Assembly: GCA_045546255.1 (NCBI GenBank)
Contig: JAZQCK010000035.1
Span: 62,001-126,000 of the forward strand
Source: RGIG5612 sp045546255
GTDB taxonomy: Bacteria > Bacillota > Clostridia > Lachnospirales > Lachnospiraceae
DNA: 64,000 bases
Direction: 5' to 3'
The notes beneath the pieces were generated by a model. That model saw only the letters and a list, made by a program, of their open reading frames with translations, was not told where the DNA came from and did not search any database. The stretch's first letter is position 1. Each line of letters begins with the position of its first letter. Positions 8,669 to 16,201 of the stretch are shown piece by piece. The translations under genes were made by a program, and so were the position numbers.

Positions 8669-8716
8669 AAAAAAGGTGACGATTCCAAAGAATCCTTTCT
8701 TTGACCCCGTCGCCTT
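8669..8716 (-). terminator. Leader terminator upstream of purA
   Basis: Minus-strand fold AAGGCGACG paired with CGTCACCTT, an inner CAAAGAA/TTCTTTG stem, and a following TTTTTT tract. Because purA and dapF diverge, no upstream gene can use this terminator; it must act on purA's own transcript. A possible hexaloop hairpin GGC[GACGGG]GUC at 8703-8714 overlaps its 5' arm, but the loop begins with G rather than A and the stem is only three pairs, so this leader is a weak family member. Confidence 0.75.
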
Positions 8717-8727
8717 CACAAAAAATA

Positions 8728-8755
8728 TTATTATCCCATTTCTTGATTTTGTCAA
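8728..8755 (-). promoter_or_regulatory. purA promoter
   Basis: TTGACA (8750-8755) with TAATAA (8728-8733) at 16 bases, or AATAAT one base further. Its -35 box overlaps the -35 box of the divergent dapF promoter by five bases. Confidence 0.7.
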
Positions 8756-8776
8756 TGTAAAGTGATAAAGTATCCC
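8749..8776 (+). promoter_or_regulatory. dapF promoter (weak -10)
   Basis: TTGTCA (8749-8754) and TATCCC (8771-8776) with a 16-base spacer. The -10 is poor. It is chosen because of the position of the -35 and because the leader hairpin begins 11 nt later, in line with the sister leaders. Confidence 0.5.
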
Positions 8777-8781
8777 TCGTG

Positions 8782-8799
8782 AAAGGCAAAGGCGTCTTT
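8782..8799 (+). promoter_or_regulatory. ANTAR-type hexaloop hairpin in dapF leader
   Basis: AAAGGC[AAAGGC]GUCUUU: six pairs (one G-U) closing a six-base loop with A1 and G4. The hairpin is embedded in the 5' arm of the terminator at 8782-8832, so the folds exclude each other. The predicted start of transcription coincides with its 5' edge. Confidence 0.7.
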
Positions 8800-8832
8800 G
8801 AACATTTCGTTCAATGACGCCTTTGCCTTTTT
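8782..8832 (+). terminator. Leader terminator upstream of dapF
   Basis: A perfect 15-bp stem (8782-8796 with 8816-8830), one T/T mismatch, then TTGAAC/GTTCAA around a five-base loop, followed by TTTTT. It lies between the dapF promoter and gene in a divergent region, so it cannot serve an upstream gene. Confidence 0.85.
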
Positions 8833-8896
8833 GAAAGTACAGCCTGTGGAGCTGATCGGTCAAATAAAGAAGTGAGCCGGAAAGGAGCTAAATAAA

Positions 8897-9721
8897 ATGG
8901 AATTTACCAAAATGCATGGACTTGGAAATGATTATCTTTATGTCTACGGAGAAGTTCCTGAAAACATTCGCGAACTGGCCATAAAACTTTCAGATCGTCA
9001 CTTTGGTGCCGGCTCTGATGGGATGATCTATATTTCTGATTCGACGATTGCTGATTTTAAAATGCGGATCTTTAATGCGGATGGCAGTGAAGCAAAGATG
9101 TGCGGAAACGGGATCCGCTGTGTCGGGAAATATCTGTACGATAGGGGATATACCGATAAAACGGAATTGAAAATCGAGACATTGTCAGGGGTGAAGCATC
9201 TTAAGCTGTATGTTGAAGGAGGGCAGGTTCAATCGGTAACGGTGGATATGGGAGTGACCATAGCGTCGAATGATCTTATCTTATTTGATCTTTCTTCCGA
9301 TCATGATCCGGCATTGTATGTTCCGGAAGAGCCAGAGTGCACACCGGTATCCGTCGGTAATCCGCATGTCGTCTTTTTTGTGAAAGATGCGGAAAACTTC
9401 CCTCTTCGCGAGATTGGTCCGAAAGTGGAGCATCATGAAGAGTTTCCGGGCGGTATCAATGCGGAATTTGTACAGCTTCTCGATAAGAATACATTGCGTA
9501 TGCGCGTGTGGGAACGAGGGAGCGGAGTCACGATGGCTTGCGGAACAGGAGCCTGCGCAAGCGCCGCAGCAGCTGCAAGGAAGGGCTATTGTGATTATGA
9601 TTCCCCAATATCTGTCATGCTTGATGGCGGTACGTTATCGGTCACCGTGAAAAAAGACGGAACTGTTTTTATGACCGGACCTGCAGAGTTTGTCTACGAC
9701 GCTGTTTATCCGGCCAAATAG
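8897..9721 (+). CDS. dapF: Diaminopimelate epimerase
   Basis: Converts LL- to meso-diaminopimelate for peptidoglycan and lysine. The two catalytic cysteines are visible in KMCGNGIRCVGKY and MACGTGACASAAAA; the N terminus MEFTKMHGLGNDYLYV is typical. Length 274 residues is normal. AAAGGAG lies 11 bases before the ATG. It is followed by dapL in the same direction after 68 bp, so the pair performs the last two steps from tetrahydrodipicolinate. A terminator-type leader precedes it, suggesting regulation together with glutamate metabolism, since DapL uses glutamate as amino donor. Confidence 0.97.
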   Translation: MEFTKMHGLGNDYLYVYGEVPENIRELAIKLSDRHFGAGSDGMIYISDSTIADFKMRIFNADGSEAKMCGNGIRCVGKYLYDRGYTDKTELKIETLSGVKHLKLYVEGGQVQSVTVDMGVTIASNDLILFDLSSDHDPALYVPEEPECTPVSVGNPHVVFFVKDAENFPLREIGPKVEHHEEFPGGINAEFVQLLDKNTLRMRVWERGSGVTMACGTGACASAAAAARKGYCDYDSPISVMLDGGTLSVTVKKDGTVFMTGPAEFVYDAVYPAK

Positions 9722-9789
9722 CCGCTTAAGGTATTTGGGCTAAAAACGTCCATAGAAAAATGGTATATAAAACAAGAAAGGAATAAAAG

Positions 9790-10977
9790 ATGTTACAGCC
9801 GAATTTACATTATGGAGAATTACAGGATTCTTATCTGTTTTACAATATCGCGCAGAAGACGAAACGCTATTTAGAAGAGCATCCCGGTCAGCATTTATAC
9901 CGGATGGGAATCGGAGATGTTTCGCTCCCGCTTTGTGGGGCTGTGATCCGTGCACTTTACGGGGCAATCGATGATCAGGCAAAACAGGAGAGCTTTCACG
10001 GATACATGCCGGAATGCGGCGATCCGGGTCTTCGCAAAACGATTGCAGACTATTATGGAAAAAGGGGAGTCTCATTGGATCCCGAGGAGGTTTTCGTATC
10101 CAGCGGGGCGAGTGATGAGCTTGGAGACATCCTGGATCTGTTTGATACTTCAAATAAATCACTTGTGATCGAACCGGCTTATCCGGCTTATGTGGATGCG
10201 AATGTGATGACGGGAAGGAAAGTGGTCCATCTTCCTTCGGGGAAAGAGAATGGGTTTCTCCCGCATCCGGATGAAAGTATCGATGCAGATCTTCTTTATA
10301 TTTGTTCCCCGAATAATCCGACGGGAGCTGTGTTTGATAAAGAACAGCTGAAAGAGTGGGTGGATTTTGCAAACAGGAGAGGTGCGGTAATCTTATTTGA
10401 TGCGGCATATGAGGCGTTTATCGAAGATGAAGATCTCCCGCACAGCATTTTTGAGATTGAAGGCGCAAGGACCTGTGCGATTGAGATTTGTTCGCTGTCA
10501 AAAACTGCCGGCTTTACCGGAACCCGCATGGGCTATACCGTGATTCCGTTCGAACTTGAGCGCTGCGGAATGAAGCTCAATGAGATGTGGGTAAGAAACC
10601 GGACGACAAGGACAAACGGAGTCTCTTATATTCTGCAAAAAGGCGGAGCTGCTGTTTTTACGGAAGAAGGGCAGAGACAGATTCGGGAAAACATACAGGT
10701 TTATAAAAATAATGCAAAGGTTTTGATGAAAGCGCTCGATGAATGCGGCATCTGGTATTGCGGCGGAAAGAATGCACCGTATATCTGGCTGCGCTGTCCG
10801 GAAGGTTTTTCCAGCTGGGAATTTTTCGATCATCTGTTAAGAGAAATACAGGTTGTCGGAACGCCGGGCGAAGGCTTTGGGGCTTGCGGCGAAGGCTATT
10901 TCCGCTTCTCCACATTTGGAGATCCGGAAGATACGAAAGTGGCAGCGGAACGTCTTGTTATGCTTTTGAAAAGGTGA
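9790..10977 (+). CDS. dapL: LL-diaminopimelate aminotransferase
   Basis: PLP enzyme that converts tetrahydrodipicolinate directly to LL-diaminopimelate with glutamate as donor, bypassing acylated intermediates. Features: YRMGIGDVSLPLC near the N terminus, ICSPNNPTGAVF, the PLP lysine in CSLSKTAGFTGTRMGY, and FRFSTFGDPEDT near the C terminus. Length 395 residues is slightly shorter than typical DapL, but the N-terminal IGDVSLP pattern separates it from generic aspartate aminotransferases. AAGAAAGGAATAAAAG precedes the ATG. Downstream is a strong bidirectional terminator. Confidence 0.9.
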   Translation: MLQPNLHYGELQDSYLFYNIAQKTKRYLEEHPGQHLYRMGIGDVSLPLCGAVIRALYGAIDDQAKQESFHGYMPECGDPGLRKTIADYYGKRGVSLDPEEVFVSSGASDELGDILDLFDTSNKSLVIEPAYPAYVDANVMTGRKVVHLPSGKENGFLPHPDESIDADLLYICSPNNPTGAVFDKEQLKEWVDFANRRGAVILFDAAYEAFIEDEDLPHSIFEIEGARTCAIEICSLSKTAGFTGTRMGYTVIPFELERCGMKLNEMWVRNRTTRTNGVSYILQKGGAAVFTEEGQRQIRENIQVYKNNAKVLMKALDECGIWYCGGKNAPYIWLRCPEGFSSWEFFDHLLREIQVVGTPGEGFGACGEGYFRFSTFGDPEDTKVAAERLVMLLKR

Positions 10978-10990
10978 GATGAAATACATT

Positions 10991-11042
10991 CAAAAGAAAA
11001 AATGACCGGGTCCAAATGGATAGCCGGTCATTTTTTCTTTTG
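10991..11042. terminator. Bidirectional terminator between dapL and amt
   Basis: A perfect 19-bp inverted repeat (10991-11009 with 11024-11042) with CCGG at its core and A/T runs at both ends serves the two convergent genes. Confidence 0.9.
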
Positions 11043-11065
11043 TAAAGGAGTTATATCGTTCGCTG

Positions 11066-12787
11066 CTACTCTACGTCCTGCAACGCATCATAGCCCTCTT
11101 CGCCGGTACGGACTTTCACGACATTTTCAACATCGTAAACAAAGATCTTTCCATCTCCGATATGTCCTGTATACAGAACTTTTTTCGCTGTTTCGATCAC
11201 ACTGCGAACTGGAACTTTGCTGACGACGATGTCGACTTGCACTTTCGGCAGAAGGTTGGTTTCAACCGGTACTCCACGATAATATTCCGGCTTTCCTTTC
11301 TGTAAACCAAAGCCGAGCACATGGGAAACGGTCATTCCGGTGATGCCGATGTTCATCATGGATGCTTTCAGTGCTTCCAGACGAGATTCCTTGCAGATAA
11401 TCTCCACTTTTGTAAATTTTGGCGATATTGTGTCGAAGGAAGGAACCTTCTTAATCGGAATAGCCTCAGCAACAGGCGTCTCTCCCGATACGATGACTGG
11501 AGTATCTCCTTCTTCCACATATTCCGGAGTCATTGCAAAACCTGCATATGCGGAAGTTAATCCGTGCTCAGTGCTGTCTAATCCTAAGGTCTCTTCTTCT
11601 CTCGTAACTCGAAGTCCGAAGATCTTCCGGATCAATAGGAATGCTAAGGTGATGAATACTGCCGTCCAGCATGCGACGGCTGCAAAACCTAAAAGCTGAA
11701 GCCCTAAGAGTTTGAATCCTCCGCCATAGAACAGGCCTGCAAGCGTGGTTCCGGACGAGTCCGCGATGGAATAACCGGGAGCAGAAGGCGTTGCAAACAA
11801 TCCGACTGCAATGGTTCCCCAGATGCCGTTCAGGCAGTGCACGGCAACCGCTCCGACAGGGTCATCAATATGAAGTTTGTAATCCAGCAGCCAAACACCA
11901 AAGACAACAAGTAGTCCTGAAACAAGTCCGATTACGATCGCACCAAAGGCATTTGTAACATCGCAGCCAGCCGTGATCGCCACAAGTCCTGCAAGGGATG
12001 CGTTGAGGCACATGGAAACGTCTGGCTTGCCATATCGGATCCAAGTTAAAAGCATGCATGCAACGGTTGCTATTGCTGGGGAAATTGTCGTCGTTAAAAA
12101 GATAGAACCCAGCTGGCCGACGGAAGTTGCGGCTGCGCCGTTGAATCCATACCATCCGAGCCAGAGGATAAAAACGCCAAGTGCTCCGAGAGCAATATTG
12201 TGGCCAGGGAAGGCATTGATCTTAATAATTTTACCACCGGTATCTTTCGTGAATTTTCCAATTCGTGGCCCTAAGATCTTAGCACCGATCAAAGCAGAAA
12301 TTCCACCCACCATATGAATGGCGCAGGATCCGGCAAAGTCATGGAAGCCCAGGCTGCTCAGCCAGCCGCCACCCCAGATCCAATGAGCTTCGATCGGATA
12401 GATCAGCGCAGAGATAATCGCAGAGTAGACGCAGTAAGATAGGAACTTCGTGCGTTCCGCCATAGCTCCGGATACGATCGTAGCTGTTGTGGCGCAGAAG
12501 ACCAGGTTGAATACAAAACTGGAAAAGTTGAAATCTGCATAAGCGGAAAAGAGATCAAACCCCGGCTTTCCGATCAAACCGATTAAGTCTTCTCCCATCA
12601 TCAATCCAAATCCGATCAGAATAAATACAACCGTTCCGATGCAGAAATCCATCAGGTTTTTCATAATGATGTTGCCGGTGTTCTTTGCCCTTGTAAAGCC
12701 GGCTTCTACCATCGCAAACCCTGCCTGCATCCAGAATACAAGCGCAGCTCCGATCAAAAACCAAACATCAAAAACTTCAGTTCCCAT
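11066..12787 (-). CDS. amt: Ammonium transporter fused to a C-terminal PII signalling domain
   Basis: Residues 1-about 405 form an Amt/Rh ammonium channel with about 11 membrane spans; FHDFAGSCAIHMVGG and VHCLNGIWG carry the twin pore histidines. After a linker of about 45 residues, residues about 455-565 form a complete PII (GlnB/GlnK) domain: GKPEYYRG at the T-loop with a tyrosine at the usual modification site (about Tyr503) and TGHIGDGKIFVYDV, the PII signature. Free PII normally plugs Amt in response to nitrogen state, so a fused copy would make the channel self-gating. AAAGGAGGCGATGAATC precedes the ATG. It diverges from the glutamate synthase operon and has its own promoter and hexaloop leader. 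Confidence 0.95.
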   Translation of the reverse strand: MGTEVFDVWFLIGAALVFWMQAGFAMVEAGFTRAKNTGNIIMKNLMDFCIGTVVFILIGFGLMMGEDLIGLIGKPGFDLFSAYADFNFSSFVFNLVFCATTATIVSGAMAERTKFLSYCVYSAIISALIYPIEAHWIWGGGWLSSLGFHDFAGSCAIHMVGGISALIGAKILGPRIGKFTKDTGGKIIKINAFPGHNIALGALGVFILWLGWYGFNGAAATSVGQLGSIFLTTTISPAIATVACMLLTWIRYGKPDVSMCLNASLAGLVAITAGCDVTNAFGAIVIGLVSGLLVVFGVWLLDYKLHIDDPVGAVAVHCLNGIWGTIAVGLFATPSAPGYSIADSSGTTLAGLFYGGGFKLLGLQLLGFAAVACWTAVFITLAFLLIRKIFGLRVTREEETLGLDSTEHGLTSAYAGFAMTPEYVEEGDTPVIVSGETPVAEAIPIKKVPSFDTISPKFTKVEIICKESRLEALKASMMNIGITGMTVSHVLGFGLQKGKPEYYRGVPVETNLLPKVQVDIVVSKVPVRSVIETAKKVLYTGHIGDGKIFVYDVENVVKVRTGEEGYDALQDVE

Positions 12788-12814
12788 GATTCATCGCCTC
12801 CTTTTTTGCATAAA

Positions 12815-12850
12815 GAAAAGGCGCCTTTGGATTTTTCCAAAGACGCCCTT
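12815..12850 (-). terminator. Leader terminator upstream of amt
   Basis: AAGGGCGTCTTTGGA pairs with TCCAAAGGCGCCTTT across a four-base A loop (minus strand), followed by TTCTTT. It lies in a divergent intergenic region just after the amt promoter, so it must act on the amt transcript. Confidence 0.85.
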
Positions 12851-12856
12851 GCCTCT
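12839..12856 (-). promoter_or_regulatory. ANTAR-type hexaloop hairpin in amt leader
   Basis: AGAGGC[AAGGGC]GUCUUU: six pairs closing a six-base loop with A1 and G4. Loop plus 3' arm equal the 5' arm of the terminator at 12815-12850. The loop starts 15 nt after the -10 box. Confidence 0.75.
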
Positions 12857-12865
12857 ATGGCGCAG

Positions 12866-12894
12866 ATGTTATCGCAAAATTTACACAGCGTCAA
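12866..12894 (-). promoter_or_regulatory. amt promoter
   Basis: TTGACG (12889-12894), 17-base spacer, TAACAT (12866-12871). Initiation is expected at the A about 8 nt downstream, which opens the hexaloop hairpin. Confidence 0.8.
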
Positions 12895-12988
12895 GCAGAA
12901 AAATTTGAAAAGTGTATTTTTGTGAAATGCGTTTAGAAAGATTCGCGAATGGAAAAAGGAATTGTGCAAAATAGTCAGTGCATTTTTA

Positions 12989-13018
12989 TTGACAGAAAAA
13001 ACACATTGGGTTTAAAAT
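12989..13018 (+). promoter_or_regulatory. Glutamate synthase operon promoter
   Basis: TTGACA (12989-12994) with TTAAAA at 17 bases or TAAAAT (13013-13018) at 18. The predicted start A (about 13025) is the first base of the hexaloop hairpin. Confidence 0.8.
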
Positions 13019-13024
13019 TTCTTT

Positions 13025-13044
13025 AATGAGCAAAGGCGTTCATT
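13025..13044 (+). promoter_or_regulatory. ANTAR-type hexaloop hairpin in glutamate synthase leader
   Basis: AAUGAGC[AAAGGC]GUUCAUU: seven continuous pairs (one G-U) around a six-base loop with A1 and G4, the clearest example in the window. The loop and 3' arm form the 5' arm of the terminator at 13032-13084. Confidence 0.8.
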
Positions 13045-13084
13045 TTGATGCAGAGAAAGTCTGCACCGAAATGAGCGCCTTTTT
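13032..13084 (+). terminator. Leader terminator upstream of the glutamate synthase operon
   Basis: AAAGGCG and TCATTT pair with AAATGA and CGCCTTT, with an inner GCAGA/TCTGC stem, and TTTTT follows. It stands between the operon promoter and its first gene in a divergent region. Confidence 0.8.
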
Positions 13085-13108
13085 GTTATCGAAAAGGGGT
13101 TGGATCAT

Positions 13109-14206
13109 ATGAAAAAAGAAGGACAGGTACGAATTCCATCCGGCTGTGCAATAGCAGCAGTCATCTCCACCGAAGGAAAGAATATCTCCGGCGGCTTGAT
13201 CACAGAGGCGATGCGTCCGATGCATGACCGTTCTAATGGACTAGGCGGTGGTTTTGCTGGTTACGGCATCTATCCGGAGTATAAAGATTTTTATGCACTG
13301 CATATGTTCTTTGATGAGAGAACGACAAGGAAAAACTGCGAAGCATTTTTAAAAGAACGCTTTGAGATCGTCCATTCTGAAGTGATGCCTACGAGAAAGA
13401 TTCCGGCCATCACCGACGAACCGATCATCTGGCGCTATTTTGTGGCACCACTCAAGTCAGCTGTTGCGGCAATGCAGGTGGAGGAAGAGGAATATGTTGT
13501 CCGTGCCGTTACAAGGATCAATACGGAGATGGACGGTGCTTATGTTTTCTCGAGTGGGAAAAATATGGGGACGTTTAAAGCGGTCGGTTTTCCGGAGGAT
13601 GTCGGTACCTTTTACCGTTTGGATGAATATGAAGGCTATTCCTGGACGGCGCACGGAAGATATCCAACAAACACCCCGGGCTGGTGGGGCGGAGCGCATC
13701 CTTTCACTTTACTGGATTTTTCCATTGTCCATAATGGAGAAATCTCTTCCTATGATGCGAACCGGAGATATATCGAAATGTTTGGATATAAGTGTAACCT
13801 GCAGACGGATACAGAAGTCATTACCTACATTCTGGATTATCTGATCCGTGTTCAGCATCTGACTTTAGAAGAAGCGGCAAGTGTCATTGCTGCACCTTTC
13901 TGGAGTACGATCGACCGGAAAACAGATCTTGTGGATAAAGAAAAACATATCTATCTCAGGACTCTTTATCCAAGCCTTCTAATAACAGGACCGTTTTCTA
14001 TCGTTATGGGATTTTCAGGAGGTTTGATGGCTCTCAATGACCGGCTCAAACTTCGGTCAATGGTCGTTGGAGAGAAGGATGACAAAGTCTTTATAGCAAG
14101 CGAAGAAGCGGCGATCCGTACGATGGAACCCAATGCGGAAAACATCTGGGCTCCGAGCGGAGGAGAACCGGTGGTCATCAGAGTGAAGGAAGGGGTTCAG
14201 CTATGA
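13109..14206 (+). CDS. Glutamate synthase, amidotransferase subunit (archaeal-type split enzyme)
   Basis: Class II glutamine amidotransferase that releases ammonia from glutamine for the FMN subunit encoded next. SGCAIAAV near the N terminus holds the probable nucleophile (Cys13 in this start); RYPTNTPGWWGGAHPF, SIVHNGEISSYDANR and NLQTDTEVITYIL are standard for the fold. In Bacteria with this arrangement glutamate synthase is split in three polypeptides: this one, a ferredoxin-FMN subunit and a GXGXG subunit. I start at ATG 13109 after AAAAGGGG; a TTG nine bases upstream is in frame but badly placed. It overlaps the next gene by 4 bases. Confidence 0.9.
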   Translation: MKKEGQVRIPSGCAIAAVISTEGKNISGGLITEAMRPMHDRSNGLGGGFAGYGIYPEYKDFYALHMFFDERTTRKNCEAFLKERFEIVHSEVMPTRKIPAITDEPIIWRYFVAPLKSAVAAMQVEEEEYVVRAVTRINTEMDGAYVFSSGKNMGTFKAVGFPEDVGTFYRLDEYEGYSWTAHGRYPTNTPGWWGGAHPFTLLDFSIVHNGEISSYDANRRYIEMFGYKCNLQTDTEVITYILDYLIRVQHLTLEEAASVIAAPFWSTIDRKTDLVDKEKHIYLRTLYPSLLITGPFSIVMGFSGGLMALNDRLKLRSMVVGEKDDKVFIASEEAAIRTMEPNAENIWAPSGGEPVVIRVKEGVQL

Positions 14207-15708
14207 GTATCAATTTTTTATATCCGGAATTTGAAGTCATAAGGAATCAGGACCGCTGCATCACATGCCGTGTTTGTGAAAGACAGTGCGCAAATGAAGT
14301 GCATTCTTATAACAGCCGCTTGGATAAAATGATCAGCGATGAAAGTAAGTGCGTAAATTGCCAGCGCTGTGTTTCACTCTGTCCGACCAGAGCGCTTAAG
14401 ATCGTAAGGAGCGATTGCGCCTTAAGAGAAAATGCCAACTGGCAAAACGATTCTATCAGGGAAGTATATAAACAGGCGGAGAGCGGAGGCGTGCTGCTTT
14501 CTTCCATGGGAAATCCGAAACCGCTGCCCGTTTACTGGGACAGAATGCTGATCAATGCTTCCCAGGTCACCAATCCTTCCATTGACCCGTTAAGAGAGCC
14601 GATGGAGACCAGGGTGTTCCTTGGAAAGAAAGACGGAAAGCCGGAACGGGATGAGAGCGGAAAACTGATCTGCAATCTTCCGCCTCAGTTAGAACTGGAT
14701 CTTCCGGTGATGTTTTCTGCTATGAGTTATGGTTCGATCAGTTATAACGCTCATGCTTCTCTCGCAAGAGCAGCAACAGAAATGGGGACCTACTACAACA
14801 CTGGTGAGGGCGGACTGCATGAGGACTTTTATCAATATGGTCCACATACGATCGTTCAGGTTGCATCCGGACGCTTTGGCGTACATGAAGACTATTTAGC
14901 AGCAGGTGCTGCAATTGAGATCAAGATCGGACAGGGCGCAAAACCGGGAATCGGCGGACATCTTCCGGGCTCTAAGATCGTAGGCGACGTTTCCAGAACG
15001 CGAATGATCCCGGAAGGCAGCGATGCAATCTCCCCGGCTCCTCATCACGATATTTATTCAATTGAAGATTTGAGGCAGCTGGTCTATTCCTTGAAAGAAG
15101 CGACAGAGTATAAAAAGCCGGTCATCGTAAAGGTTGCTGCAGTTCATAATATCGCGGCGATCGCCAGCGGTATTGCCCGAAGCGGAGCAGACATTATTGC
15201 GATCGATGGATTCCGCGGCGGAACAGGTGCAGCACCGACCAGGATTCGGGATCATGTTGGTATTCCGATCGAGCTTGCGTTAGCAGCAGTTGATCAAAGG
15301 CTCAGAGATGAACGGATCCGAAATAATGTTTCGCTTGTTGTCGGAGGCAGTATCCGTTCAGCAGCGGACATCGTCAAAGCCGTTGCACTGGGGGCAGATG
15401 CCTGCTATATCGCAACCGGCGCACTGCTTGCTCTTGGCTGTCATCTGTGCAGGACCTGTCAGACGGGCAAATGTAACTGGGGAATTGCAACGCAGCGGCC
15501 GGAGCTTGTCAAACGGCTGAATCCGGATCTCGGCTGCCAAAGGCTCGTAAATCTCCTGACTGCATGGAAACATGAGATCAAAGAGATGATGGGTGGCATG
15601 GGAATCAATTCAATCGAGGCTCTGCGTGGAAACCGGCTGATGCTGCGCGGCGTAGGGCTGACAGAAAAAGAGCTGGAAATCTTAGGGATCGCACACGCTG
15701 GAGAGTAA
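14203..15708 (+). CDS. gltB: Glutamate synthase, ferredoxin-FMN synthase subunit
   Basis: Core of the split glutamate synthase: uses ammonia from the amidotransferase subunit and 2-oxoglutarate to make glutamate. The N-terminal 70 residues hold two [4Fe-4S] motifs (CITCRVCERQC and CVNCQRCVSLCP). The FMN-binding barrel follows (PVMFSAMSYGSISYNAH, GEGGLHEDFY, GQGAKPGIGGHLPG, AIDGFRGGTGAAPT). GCHLCRTCQTGKC supplies the cysteines of the additional iron-sulfur cluster. At 501 residues this matches archaeal-type GltB. The 4-base overlap with the upstream gene implies coupled translation. Confidence 0.94.
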   Translation: MSINFLYPEFEVIRNQDRCITCRVCERQCANEVHSYNSRLDKMISDESKCVNCQRCVSLCPTRALKIVRSDCALRENANWQNDSIREVYKQAESGGVLLSSMGNPKPLPVYWDRMLINASQVTNPSIDPLREPMETRVFLGKKDGKPERDESGKLICNLPPQLELDLPVMFSAMSYGSISYNAHASLARAATEMGTYYNTGEGGLHEDFYQYGPHTIVQVASGRFGVHEDYLAAGAAIEIKIGQGAKPGIGGHLPGSKIVGDVSRTRMIPEGSDAISPAPHHDIYSIEDLRQLVYSLKEATEYKKPVIVKVAAVHNIAAIASGIARSGADIIAIDGFRGGTGAAPTRIRDHVGIPIELALAAVDQRLRDERIRNNVSLVVGGSIRSAADIVKAVALGADACYIATGALLALGCHLCRTCQTGKCNWGIATQRPELVKRLNPDLGCQRLVNLLTAWKHEIKEMMGGMGINSIEALRGNRLMLRGVGLTEKELEILGIAHAGE

Positions 15709-15760
15709 ACATATCAAACGGGATAGTTTCAACAAGCTTGATAGAAAAGGACGATAGATC

Positions 15761-16201
15761 ATGAAGCGAGTTTATGTAAATGAAGAATGGTGTCTTGGAT
15801 GCCACTTGTGTGAATATAATTGTGCCTTTGCCAATTCCGGTCTGGATAACATGGTGGAAGCATTAAAGGGGAAAAAGATTTTCCCCCGGATCCATGTGGA
15901 AGGGGATGAAAAAATCACTTTTGCAGTCTCATGCAGACATTGCGAAAATCCTCTTTGCATGAAAAGCTGTATTGCCGGCGCGATCTCAAAAAAAGACGGA
16001 GTTGTCTGCGTAGATCAGGATAAATGTGTTGGCTGTCTGACCTGTGTTTTGGTTTGTCCTTATGGTGCGCTTGCACCGAATGAGGAGGGGATCATGCAAA
16101 AATGTGAACTATGTTTAGAAAATGCATGCGGAGAACCAGCCTGCGTCAGCGGATGTCCGAATAATGCCATCATATATGAAGAGAGAGGTGAGGAGCTATG
16201 A
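15761..16201 (+). CDS. Four-cluster-type ferredoxin (HycB/CooF-like electron carrier)
   Basis: A 146-residue iron-sulfur protein with cysteine blocks CLGCHLCEYNC, CRHCENPLCMKSC, CVGCLTCVLVCP and CELCLENACGEPACVSGCP, so probably up to four [4Fe-4S] clusters. Such proteins pass electrons between redox subunits. Its place between the FMN subunit and the flavoprotein, with a 4-base overlap to the latter, suggests that it carries reducing power from NAD(P)H to the glutamate synthase FMN. The electron donor is inferred. Confidence 0.9.
   Translation: MKRVYVNEEWCLGCHLCEYNCAFANSGLDNMVEALKGKKIFPRIHVEGDEKITFAVSCRHCENPLCMKSCIAGAISKKDGVVCVDQDKCVGCLTCVLVCPYGALAPNEEGIMQKCELCLENACGEPACVSGCPNNAIIYEERGEEL

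Noticed and set aside
8703..8714. purA leader hexaloop as a full ANTAR site
   Set aside because: The loop GACGGG lacks A1 and the stem has three pairs. Kept only as a weak family member.
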